The notes under the pieces were generated by a model. The model was not told the origin of the DNA, ran no database searches, and worked only from the letters and a program-made list of their open reading frames with translations. 64,000 nucleotides of DNA, taken from Rhea pennata (Eukaryota > Chordata > Aves > Rheiformes > Rheidae). Shown piece by piece: positions 1-11,338 of this stretch. The DNA is taken from contig NC_084663.1 in assembly GCF_028389875.1 (NCBI RefSeq), positions 95,779,190 through 95,843,189 of the forward strand. Direction: 5' to 3'. A program made the position numbers and the translations under genes. Numbering within the stretch: the stretch's first letter is position 1; every line of letters starts with the position of its first letter.

Positions 1-1388
1 GCCTAGTGCCTTATTTACTTCATAGTATTTAAATAATTTTCTGAAAATAAAATTACTAACATTTTTGTAAGGGCTCTTTCTGTGGCACTCATTATATAGT
101 TTGAGCAATGCAAACAGCATTAGCATGCTTTTACAGTATCCCCATGAGAAGGTTGAGATCTACTCATGTAGGACACGACAGAAGGTTGCATAAAACTATT
201 AAGTCTAAAAATGCCATTTAGTGGTAGATATTTAAAGATGCCTAAAGTCCTTTCTTCTTTTTTTTGTGCATGTGTGGTTAGAGATTTTGGCTACATCTAT
301 GCTATAATTTAAGCATGTACTAGAGGATGCTTCTAGGCACTGGAACTCTGCTGCCTGTACTCTTACATAGTTAAAATGGTCCCCTGTGTTTTTTTTTTTT
401 TTTTTTTTTTTTTTTTTGTTTTGTTTTGTTTTGTTTTGTTTTGCTATGGCAACCTATACCTTTCCAAATAGTTGCAAGTTAGGACATGCCAAAGACTATT
501 CTTTATAAGTAGTTGCCATGCTAAGGTATCTAAAAGTTTAAATTAATGGACATGGCTGTACCATGCAGCTGGATTTGGTGTGAGGGAACAGCTCTGTGCT
601 TCTTCCATTTGCTGCTGTAGATGTAGCCATTGAGAACTCTTATGTTCAGACTGCCTATCCCAGGCAGAGAAAGGGTAAAGGGATCTGTAGCAGAGAAAGT
701 CTGAAATCTATGGAATTAAAGACTATCATAATTCATATGTACAGGGGGCACATATAAAATTCTTATCGATAGTTTTAGCACTGGCATTTCCTAGTTTTGG
801 AGTCCTTACTATTCAGACTTCATTTTTTCCATGTGTGTGGATGGAGCAGGAGTGTCAGTATGTGCATAATTGCATAGGTGGATTTGTTTTTTCTTTCTTT
901 TTCCTGGCCACTAGAGGGAAGAAGTGCACTTTGGCAGAGAGGACTACAGGTACTGACAACAGAGGAATAGCGAGGCTTGGGGATTCTGGGGTCCTACTGA
1001 GACTGGGAGAAATACGTTCTCTTCTGATCTTCCAGCTCATGTTCCCCTCTACCTTTTGCACTCAAGACTGGGCACTTCTGTCTAAAGTGCAAAACATGGC
1101 AGGTGTTGGTTTTTACTTTTTTGTCATCAAAGATAGCAGTTAACTTAAACTGTAAGTGGCCAAGCAGCTCTGTCAGTAATTGTGAGTGTTGCTGCAGAAA
1201 CAGGGGGGAAAAGTACTTGGGCTGCAAAGAAATGAGATGCTTTGAGCTTTTTAATCTGTATGGTATATTTTTGTTGATTTGCTTTAAGTTAGGGAAAGTG
1301 TTCATATATCAATGGCTATATGCCCATGGAGGTTATGGAGGCTATTTTTGCTGTTGTATGTTAACTTAAAAGAATTTTCCTCTTCTAG
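1..1388 (+). other. NXPE3: NXPE3 intron (upstream part off-window)
   Basis: This is the 3' part of the intron that precedes the penultimate NXPE3 coding exon, ending in a pyrimidine-rich tract and the acceptor TTCTAG at 1383-1388. It holds a T29 tract running into a (GTTTT)n array at 389-443. The open frames between 835 and 1369 have no recognisable protein family and I treat them as chance. I see nothing else. Confidence 0.7.
389..443. repeat. Poly-T followed by (GTTTT)n microsatellite
   Basis: A run of 29 T (389-417) is followed by five GTTTT units and a final G (418-443). It lies in an NXPE3 intron. No flanking element body was recognised, so it is called only as a simple repeat. Confidence 0.95.
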
Positions 1389-1595
1389 ATTCAAGTGATA
1401 TGGACAAAGCTGAAGATCCCAATGTTTCCCCTTCTGGTTATTATTATCAAGACCTCTGGAAGCCCAGAACACACAGGATCCATCACTTTAACGAGTCAGA
1501 GGATATTACCAAGTGCTTACATGGAAAAGTAATCCAGTTGTTTGGAGACTCTACAATAAGGCAGTGGTTTGAATATCTGACAGGATTTGTTCCAG
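1389..1595 (+). CDS. NXPE3: NXPE3 penultimate coding exon (GDS-containing)
   Basis: Exon of 207 bp bounded by the acceptor TTCTAG/ATTC and the donor CCAG/GTTA. It enters with two bases of a split codon and leaves with one, and the last exon continues the frame exactly. The encoded segment contains the LFGDSTIRQW block. Its Gly-Asp-Ser is the nucleophile motif of the SGNH/PC-esterase-like domain of the neurexophilin and PC-esterase (NXPE) family. NXPE proteins are secreted or luminal. The paralogue NXPE1 has been linked to sialic acid O-acetylation, but no function is established here for NXPE3. The symbol rests on family resemblance plus the position just upstream of NFKBIZ, which is where NXPE3 lies in mammals. 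The signal peptide and neurexophilin-like N-terminus are encoded outside the window. Confidence 0.88.
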
Positions 1596-3078
<1,483 letters not shown>

Positions 3079-6000
3079 CATAATTAGGTATCCCTATTAT
3101 CATGTTTTGCTGTAGCTGAGGTGAAGTTGCTCCTTGTCAGAGCTAGCAATCTCTGCTGGATGATGTGGAGAAACTCTGGTTTTTGCAGTTGTGTGCAGTG
3201 CCAGTTGGCTGCCCTTAGCTTTGGGTAGCTCTGAAAGACAGTGAAGAGGAACTGACTGTTCAGGCCATATCTTCCTGCAAGGTTGGTTCCTTTCAGCCTT
3301 ATCATTCATATCTCAGATTATTAGACAGTTCCTTAAATTGGTAAGATATGATAGGAAAGTACATGGGTTCTTAGCTTCACTAGTTACCTGCACTGCGTAC
3401 TTAATCTGTACAACACTGATTCTGTTGCCAGAGTCTTGCTGCCCAGAACTATTGTAATCTGGGAAAGAGACTTTTCTGGGAGCAGTCTTCCTCCTGACAT
3501 TCCAGGGTTGGAGGGACGTCTCCTCCAGTCGCATGTCAGTGAAGCACAGTGTGCAATGTCTCTTCTTGTTTCAAAGCTCCAATTAGAAGTCTGAAGGGGT
3601 TGTCCTAAAACTACTAATATCAATCAAGAAAGCACAACTAAAATGTCTGTAATGTTTATCAAGTCATCAAGAGTGTTTGTTGGAATTTAATAGAGCACAC
3701 TAATCAGGCACACTTGATGTTTTCAGGTAGCTGCTAAATAATGCAAATACCCAGCACTTTAGTTTGGGTTCCTGTACTACTGTGTCTCATCTGAGCTTTG
3801 ATACACTGTCTACTTCTTGCTTTATATGTAAGGAACAAATGTGTATATGACTATTTTAGCGAAGGCACTGTCTCAGGTAGTTTCTGGAAGATCAAATTAA
3901 AATGGCAGGTATGCCCACTCAAAGCTTAAGATACTTCCTAATGAGAATGTTTATTTCTCTGTTAGATGAACCTATTCTGTTATGTTGCTGCGAAGCTGGG
4001 CTTCTACATCTGGTGTGGAGGAGCCAACTGACTCGAACGCACTTGACAATGTTTGGCGAATGACTAACAGTATGAGCCTGTCACACACTAGTGTCAAGGT
4101 CATACAACAGCTTTCTCCCTCGTTCCATTCCTCCCCCTGTCTTCAGTGATTCTTTTATCATTTATCCATCAGCTTCACTGCTGCCAATATAGAGGGTAAA
4201 AAAACAACAAAAACCTACCCCAAAGCCAAACATGTCCAGTGTTGTCTTCCATGTGGATGCTTTGTAAATGTTTGCTACTTTACCAGTAGTAAAGTTGGAG
4301 GTTTTGAGGCCTCTTGGAGTGGTGTTTTCTGCTGCTAATTTGATTGAATCTGTCTATAGTTTTAACTCATTGCACTTTGTTTTAGTGTTTTGATTAAATT
4401 CAGCCCACCAAAAAAAGCAACAGAGATGTGTTCTATGTTGTCTTATTTCTGATCCTGCTCAAGGCAAAGATAGTCTTTGCCAGTGGCTTTACTAAGAAAT
4501 GTGTCAAGACAGTAATGGAGTGCTTCTGAGGAAGCTCATCATGCTTAAAGAGAACATGAAAGCTGATTCTTTTGGGAGCAAACTGAGAAAATAAAAATTA
4601 ATAAGATAAATTGGTGGGAGTAATTGAAATGTCATCATATTAGGTGTGTTTTTACTCTGCCAGATTTTGCCCTGTGTTTAGGGAGATTGTGCTCTTATCG
4701 CTGAAACCTGAAGCGAACTAATGCTACCAGCTACAGGGACAGTATCTTATGCTATTTTTTCATTTTAAAGGACAATTGAGAACTGTTTTAAAAACAAATG
4801 CTTTTAGCATCTGCTTATAAACTTACTAAGTTTAAAAAGTTTAAAAATGACAGGATGAGATGGATACATGCAGCTAGCATCGTTTTTTTTTTCTTTTTTT
4901 TTTTTTTAACTTTAATATTTTAATGGAAATTTATCCTACGCTAAAAAGAGACCACACCAGTTCAGGTCTGGGAAGGTAAACCACCACAATGCAAAATGAC
5001 CTTTCATGTTTTCCAGGTGTGTTTTTTTTACAATAGGTGGAGTGTAAGGCTTTCATCCTGAAGAACAAATCTATCCAAATAATGTTAATAAACAGAAGGT
5101 ACTGACTTTGGTACAGACTTTGGAGGAAACTGCTTAATTTTTGGACTAGCCCTTTGGTTTTCCTCATAAAGCCATATCATGTGTGAATGTGCTGTGGGTT
5201 GAATGTTGCAGTGTTCACTCCTGTACCCTAACAGCAACTATTTATAGCTATTAGCTACCAAGAGTAAATAGATAGGAACAAATCTCTGAATGTTTTGATA
5301 ATTGATGGAGAAAGAATAGGATTGCTATTTGCAACGATGTCTAATCAGCTTCTGGTAGAATCTCTCTTTTAGGTTAACTAGGTTCTAGTTATTAATTAGT
5401 TAAGGTTCTGACTAATTCTTTTTAATAACAGTTTAACTTTTAGGTCATGAACTTGAAAGAAATTGCTAGTTAGTTTGGAATGAGGATCAATATTAAATTT
5501 ATTTTGGGCCCAAAAATAGGAAGGAGAAGGGGAGAAACTGAAGAATTATTAATGTTAAAACAAGTTGAAGGCTGGAGACACTATGCTTTTATATGTCATT
5601 CAGTTGAACTGTAAACATGTTTTTGTTTCTGTTCTCCTCTTGTTGCAAATTGCACCAGTTGTATATGTACTGTCTGTAGAAATATCACAGGCAATAATAC
5701 ATTTTTAAAATCAGTTTCTGTCCTTAAGCTTCTAAATGGATTTTAATGGGGACTTAGGTTAAGCTGTTGGTTATTTTTTTTTTTCCAAGTTTATTAATAT
5801 GAAACAGGACTGGAAGGGAATTTCTGGCTTGTCAGATACCTTCTTTCACATGTAAAAATTCATCTGTCATGAGACTTTCAATGCCTTGTTTTCTATTTCT
5901 TCCCATTTTCTTCAGCTGAGGGGAAGAAATTGTATTAGATACTTGCATTCCCACTCTGAGCCTTTTGATTATTAACCTTTCAGGAGCAAGATCCTCCCTG

Positions 6001-6062
6001 CCTTTTTCTTTCTTTCTTTCTTTCTTTTTTTTTTTTTTTTTTTTTTTATTTATTTTTTTTTA
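6001..6062. repeat. (CTTT)n / poly-T low-complexity tract
   Basis: CTTT units grade into a long T run interrupted by a few A. It is simple sequence in the presumed NXPE3 3' UTR. Confidence 0.9.
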
Positions 6063-6129
6063 TTATTCAATACTCAGCTCACTTAAATACCAGTGAAAAG
6101 ACTTCATATTTTTACAGTGATCATCGGAA

Positions 6130-6200
6130 GATTTCAGAGCAATTTATAAAATGGTTGATGTGAAGCTTAATCTCTGTTTTACAGATGAGACTGCACAGTG
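6130..6200 (+). mobile_element. MIR-like ancient SINE relic
   Basis: Phrases such as TTTCAGAGCAATTTATAAA and CTGTTTTACAGATGAGACTG resemble the tail of the old amniote MIR-type SINEs (attacks such as 'caaagcactttacaaa ... ttacagatgaggaaactgaggc'). It is short and diverged, and was recognised by eye only. Confidence 0.4.
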
Positions 6201-7015
6201 GTTTCTTTTCCTTTTTTTCTTTTTTTTTTTTTTTCCCCTCCTGATCACTTTCAGAATCTTTTTATTGTCTTAGGTAGGTTTATTAGTGAAAACATTTGTT
6301 TAATTGTTGGTAAAAAAGAAAGGCTAAAAATTGAAGGTTGACATTATCTTTTTTTCAAGTTTTCAACTGTTTCTAATTTCATCCATTACGTACTATTGCA
6401 CCTTTGCTTTATGAGATTCAAATTACCATTTTTCAATGTTTTTAATTATTAAAGGTGAGTGTTTCAAAAATGGGAACTTTAACTTAGAAGTGTCTGTATA
6501 CCTTCTTATGTACTAAAGATGATACTTCTATTTGTATGTTTAGCAAAACTGAAGATTTAAACTCGTTCCCTGAGAACGGTGATGGTATTGGGGTTTTTGC
6601 TTTGTTTTTGTTGCAGAAGGGTTTTTTAAAATAACTTTTCACTCATGGTAGTTCAAGTAACAGCAAAAAAGTTAAATCACAAATGCATATTTATCTTATA
6701 AAGCCCTTACTTGCTAAGTTCAGATAACTTCATGCTTAGTCTTGCACTCTTATGTATATTTAAGCTATTTGGAAGACTGTCATCTGCTAGTAACAGTGAA
6801 ATACTGTGTATATTAGAAAAATAACAATCTCTTTTTTTTTTTCCTAATATAGATATGTTATGGAAGTGCTTACAATACAAAGACGGCTCTCATGATTTTT
6901 TTTTTCCTGAGGTGTAATCAAAAAAAAAAAAAGAAATTTTTATCACCAAAATACTCAAAGAATAAAAAAATCCCTAATGAAATGGGCAAGTCTCTTGCTC
7001 TCTTATTAAAGCCAT

Positions 7016-10000
7016 TTTCTCTGATTTAGTCTCTGTGTATCTTGTTTATCTAACCCCACATACTTTCCTATCTATTTTTAAAATTGCCTAGAAGTGTATC
7101 ATATTTACCTTAATTTTGCCTCACTGTTACATCTTGTGTTGCCTGTTGGGTGGAAGTTTTACACAACAGCTTAGAGATTAAAATCACGCTGAAAAGATTT
7201 CTTCCGCCCCCCCCCCCCCCCCAATGCTGTGTGTTTGGAGAGGAACAATGTTTGCAAGCAGCACAAGGTTGGCATAAGACCTAGTGCTGAAAAGCGTGAT
7301 GTTTCGTGTTGGCCATGCATCAGGCCTGATGCATAAGAAAACCTGCTTCATAATGCAGCCACCTTGCTAAGGGCTTTAGAAACCCATCTGCCCAGGGGAA
7401 AACAGCAGTGTGAAGAACATGGAGCCGAGGCAGTGTGGGTATTGCTTCCCTAGCGTCTAACCAAACAGTTTGTACTTTAAGAAGTTGAAGAAAAAAATCA
7501 CAGGTGGTGATTTTGCACAGCGATCGCTGTGACTTGTAAAATCAGAGATTTTACTAAAGGGAGATCTGTTTAGTAAGTTGCTGTGTTGAAGGGCTGCGTC
7601 CCTGCTGCCGCATGAGGCCTTGAGCTGCACTTGGGGATTTGCAGGGAGGGAGGGAGAAGCTGTGTGTGGCACAGCCTGGGAGCCTCTCGGGCTGGGGGTG
7701 GTAGGGGTTTGAGGGCCAGGAGGGAGGAAGGAAGGAGCCACTACAGGCCTGTCCCAGAGTTACGCTGCAGCTGGGATTTACAGCTGGGAAACAGGTGCCA
7801 AGTGCACTGGTTTCCTCAGGCAGATGCACCCAATAATACCCTGTTTGACTCAGAAAATCCCTGAACCGCAAATCTCTGAAGATGAGCGGAGAGCGTGCTC
7901 GCGCTAAGCAGCATGAAGGGTTTGCTCTTGCTCTGTTCCCCCCTCCTGTTTGATGCTGACTGCTGAAGGAGTCATATCTGCAATGAGAACAAGGAGCTGT
8001 GCGCCGCAGGCTTTCGCTGCGTGTTATCTGCTGTTTGGAGCTGGTTGCACATAACTCGCCTCACAGAGAAGGGATTGAATGTGGATTCCTGAAAGCAAGG
8101 CTAGAGCCTAGTAAGGCCAGGTCGGTAGACGGGGCTCACCAGAGCTGGCAGGGAGCTGAGACTGCAGGGTTTCTGAGCCCTTTGAAATGGGACGTCTTGT
8201 GTTAATTCCAGTGTTTAGCACTGCATCCCCAACTGGCAAGGTATTACATAGCTTCTATCATATGTGCTGTCCTATTAACAATACAGGATCAGCGTATTTA
8301 AACTTAAGGCAATGCTTTTTCTTTTTCTTTTTTTTTAATCTTCATGGATCTTTGAGTCTTTCCCGAGATGTCAGTTCAGGTGCTTGTCATGCAGATCTGA
8401 ACTCTGATGTTAACCTAGCTGATGCCTGGGCAGTGAGGGTCGAAAAGCCTGCTCACATTACTCTATCCTCTTCCACTGTTGGTGCCACTAACCTCTTGTG
8501 GGAATATTCCATACTCTGCAGGGCTGAAATAAGTTGATCTGTTTTGTGATTTTCTTGCCATCACTTGGTAGGAACTTCTCTGCCTGGAATACAACAGAGG
8601 AATATTGTTGGAAGAGGCTAAAGAATTATGAGTATATGAGTTATTTCGCATGAGCCTCAGTTGTAGCATATAACTAAACCCAAGTGAAGGTAGAAGCTGC
8701 GTCCGCTCACCCCACATCCCAACTGTGTCAGCTGGAATGGGCTTAATAGACCAGTAAACCTCAGGGAAAAGTCAATGAATGCGGCCAGAGGAGGATTTTG
8801 AGGCATTGAAAAAAAGAGGCTGTGATGACTCTCAAGTGAAAAATATATTCCACAACGTATAACAGTCTCATTGCTGCCACTGACGACAGTTTGTTTTCTC
8901 ACTCCTAGGTGGCATATTTTAGAAATGAATGGCATGAACACCACTGGGTGAACATCTCTTATTGGGCACTCTTTTTAGAATGAAATTTAGTTGATAAAAT
9001 AGATGTTACAACTTCAGGTAGGCTTAGGACTGTTCTAAGGCTGATTACCTTGCTGTACATATTCTGCTACATGTGACTATTTTTTTCACAAAGGCTCCAG
9101 AGGGCTAGACCTTATCAGGATAGAAAAACCCACCCCAAGTCATTTCTGCTTGGAATAGGGAAAATTGAGCAGGCTGTGTGATCTGACAGCAAAGCCACGG
9201 TACAGGAGTTGGTATCCCCTGGTTCAGCTACCCACTAAGAATTTTGTCTTGTCCCTCCACTTGTTATCCTCTCTCTTCTCTTTCCAGCCCTGAAAATACC
9301 CAAGCGCTTTTCACCCGCTGCTCTCAGACTTGGGCCCTCCGCACTTCTGTATGAACCTGCTATTTTTGCTTCAGCCCAGTATTGGACTCTCCTCTTTGCT
9401 TTGCCTGAATTTCTGCTGCAGGTTATATTTGCAACAACTGGGACTAGTTACGTGACCAGCACGAATGCTCTTTCCCAGCACAGCTCTTGCAAGAGAGCTT
9501 CAAAAGGGCACGTACCCTCTGGAGCTCAGCGAGTGAGAAGCAGGACAAAAGTACTAAAGAGTAGAAGAACCCCACAGAATTCACCTTTTTTTTTTTTTTT
9601 TTCTTCCTCTCTTGCCATCCTACATTCAGCTTTTTCTGCTCCTTCCCGCCCTCTGGTTTTCTCTCGGGTTCGAGTGAGTCAGGTTTTCCAGTGCTGCCTG
9701 CCCTTTCTCTCTGCCTGAATCAGCTTCTCGCAGGGAATTGTCCCTTGCCACCAGCAAGGCAGCTAGTTTGAGCCCAGCTGCTTCTTTCTTTCTAATCTGT
9801 TCTTCTGTTTCTGCTTCACCTTTATCACTTGCGTCCTTGGCGCTTGCATTATTACTATTTTTGCTTGTGCCGTGCCTCATCCTTGTGCTTGTTTTGGTAG
9901 AAATAGAAAATTACTTTTTAATGAAAGAAGATGAAGATACTGGCTCAAAAAATCTAATGACAAAACTCAGGAGTTTCAGGAACAAGCAAATATTGCAATT

Positions 10001-10150
10001 ACTTTACATTGTCATAAAACGTGTCCAATACACGACTCTCTCCTGCTCCCAACAATTTCACATCGCCCACCGGAGATGTAGCAAGGTTGGGTCTCTGTGT
10101 CAGCAGATTTACACCCTCCATGCCCTGTTGTCCCCATGCATCTCCTGCCC
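7016..10150. other. Intergenic region between NXPE3 and the upstream CpG block
   Basis: No gene is supportable. The stretch includes a C16 tract at 7207-7222 and moderately GC-rich sequence at about 7580-7900 and 9280-9740 with several overlapping short open frames on both strands, none resembling a known family. No mobile element was recognised. Confidence 0.6.
7207..7222. repeat. Poly-C tract (C16)
   Basis: Uninterrupted run of 16 C; the opposite strand is a G16 run able to form G-quadruplex-like structure. Such tracts are prone to length error in assemblies. Confidence 0.95.
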
Positions 10151-10892
10151 CACAAACATGCCGCAGACGCTTGCGCTTTCCGACTGAAGCAATGCTTCTT
10201 CTCTCCCGCCCTGCCACACGTCCGCTGCTCGACCCCAGTTTTGTTCCTCTGTTCTTCTGCGCCCCACTTTCTCCTTCTCGCCCTGTTCGGGCTCCTCCTG
10301 CGAGGGGAAGCGCCTCTGCTTGCACAGGAGGGAGCCCAGGGAGCTGGGCAGCCCTCCGACTGCCCCCGTCGCCCACACGAGGTCTGCCTGCGCCCCTCTC
10401 GGGCCTCAGGGAGCCTGTGGCGGGGCGGCTGAGGGCACCGCGGCCGCTCAGCCCAGCACACCGGCACATGCCAAGCACAGCCGGGGCCGAGCAAACCGCC
10501 CTCATCTCGAGGAAGAGCAGCGAGCCCCGTCGAGAGTAAGGGCCAAGTACGTTCCCGCGCCATAACGTGGCCGAGAGGAGGAAGAGGCAGCCTGCGCAGC
10601 GCTTCCTGCCCGCGGGGCCATGGTTTCAAACTGCTCCCCCGAGGCGGGGAAGGGCTACGCCGTGACAGCGGTGTGCGCTAGGGGAAGAGTGCCGAGCTTG
10701 GCGCCGGGACAGCAATCGTGCTGGGCTATGCCGCGCGTTTCCCCCCGCCCCGGCGCCGCGAGGCTCCTTCTTGCTGCTCTTCCCGCGAAACCCGAACGCG
10801 CTCGAGCTCCTTTCCGGCGGCCTTACGCCAGCGCGGGGTTTCCTGCCGGCCTCGGCGGCAGGGGAATGTCCCCGAGAGGGCTCGCCCTGCCT

Positions 10893-10902
10893 GGGAAATT
10901 CC
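10893..10902 (+). promoter_or_regulatory. kappaB site GGGAAATTCC
   Basis: Exact match to GGGRNWYYCC, 131 bp upstream of the TATAAAAG box in the upstream CpG block. It would bind Rel/NF-kappaB dimers. Binding is inferred; the motif occurs by chance a few times in 64 kb. Confidence 0.55.
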
Positions 10903-11032
10903 TCCGTGCCCCAAAAAGCCCGAGGAGCCCCTCTGAGAGGCCCCGCTCGCAGCCTTCCTCCCCCTCCCTGGGCGGGTGCGCGTGGGGCTCGGAGGTGAGC
11001 GGCGCCTGAACGGCCCCAGCAAAACGTGGGCG

Positions 11033-11040
11033 TATAAAAG
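11033..11040 (+). promoter_or_regulatory. TATA box TATAAAAG
   Basis: A textbook TATA box inside GC-rich sequence, predicting transcription start near 11063-11070 on the + strand. Confidence 0.65.
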
Positions 11041-11064
11041 GCGTCCCCCGCGGGCACGCGGCTG

Positions 11065-11338
11065 GGAGGTGCAACAGCCCCGGGAGGGGGGGGCCTTGTT
11101 GGGGCTTTTTCCTGTTCTTTTTTTTTTTTTTAAGCAGGACGTTCAGGAGGGAGGGGGAAAAAAAAAGAAAAAAAGTTTCCCTACTGCTGCTTCTCTGTTT
11201 CATACCGTTAAACCTCAGAGGAACTTTTCACTCGTTCACACGGAGGTGGCCGTAAGGGACAGTTGGGTGCCTGTGGGGCGCAACGTGGAGGCTTGCTGTC
11301 CGTAGAGCTAATTCTCACTTTGCTCTTCCGACATGAAG
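11065..11338 (+). other. NFKBIZ: Candidate alternative first exon (5' UTR) of NFKBIZ
   Basis: Inferred from the TATA box at 11033 and the donor AAG/GTACGC at 11338/11339. An ATG lies at 11333-11335, six bases before the donor. If joined to NFKBIZ exon 2 it would open a short frame out of phase with IkappaB-zeta that stops after about 20 codons. The IkappaB-zeta frame would then begin at Met80 (ATG at 21295) inside exon 2. The exact 5' end and the splice are predictions. Confidence 0.4.

Larger units (their letters stand above)
3079..7015 (+). other. NXPE3: Probable NXPE3 3' UTR
   Basis: AT-rich non-coding sequence follows the NXPE3 stop. Candidate polyadenylation signals are AATAAA at 4590-4595 and AATAAA at 6961-6966, with ATTAAA near 7005. 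The true end cannot be fixed from sequence. It contains a T-rich (CTTT)n/poly-T tract at about 6001-6062 and a short old SINE-like relic at 6130-6200. The small open frames here match no family. Confidence 0.5.

Noticed and set aside
9661..9685. GGTTCGAGTG resembling a tRNA B box
   Set aside because: It lacks the trailing CC of the B box, and no A box or cloverleaf can be drawn around it.
10861..10873. GGGGAATGTCCCC as a second kappaB site in the upstream promoter
   Set aside because: It has kappaB-like half-sites, but the spacing does not fit the 10- or 11-bp consensus. It was kept only as a related sequence in the promoter description.
9999..11305. Many GC-rich open frames of 100-205 codons on both strands
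   Set aside because: All overlap one another in a CpG-rich promoter block, have Pro/Arg/Ala-rich composition and no family resemblance. Stop codons are simply rare at this base composition.
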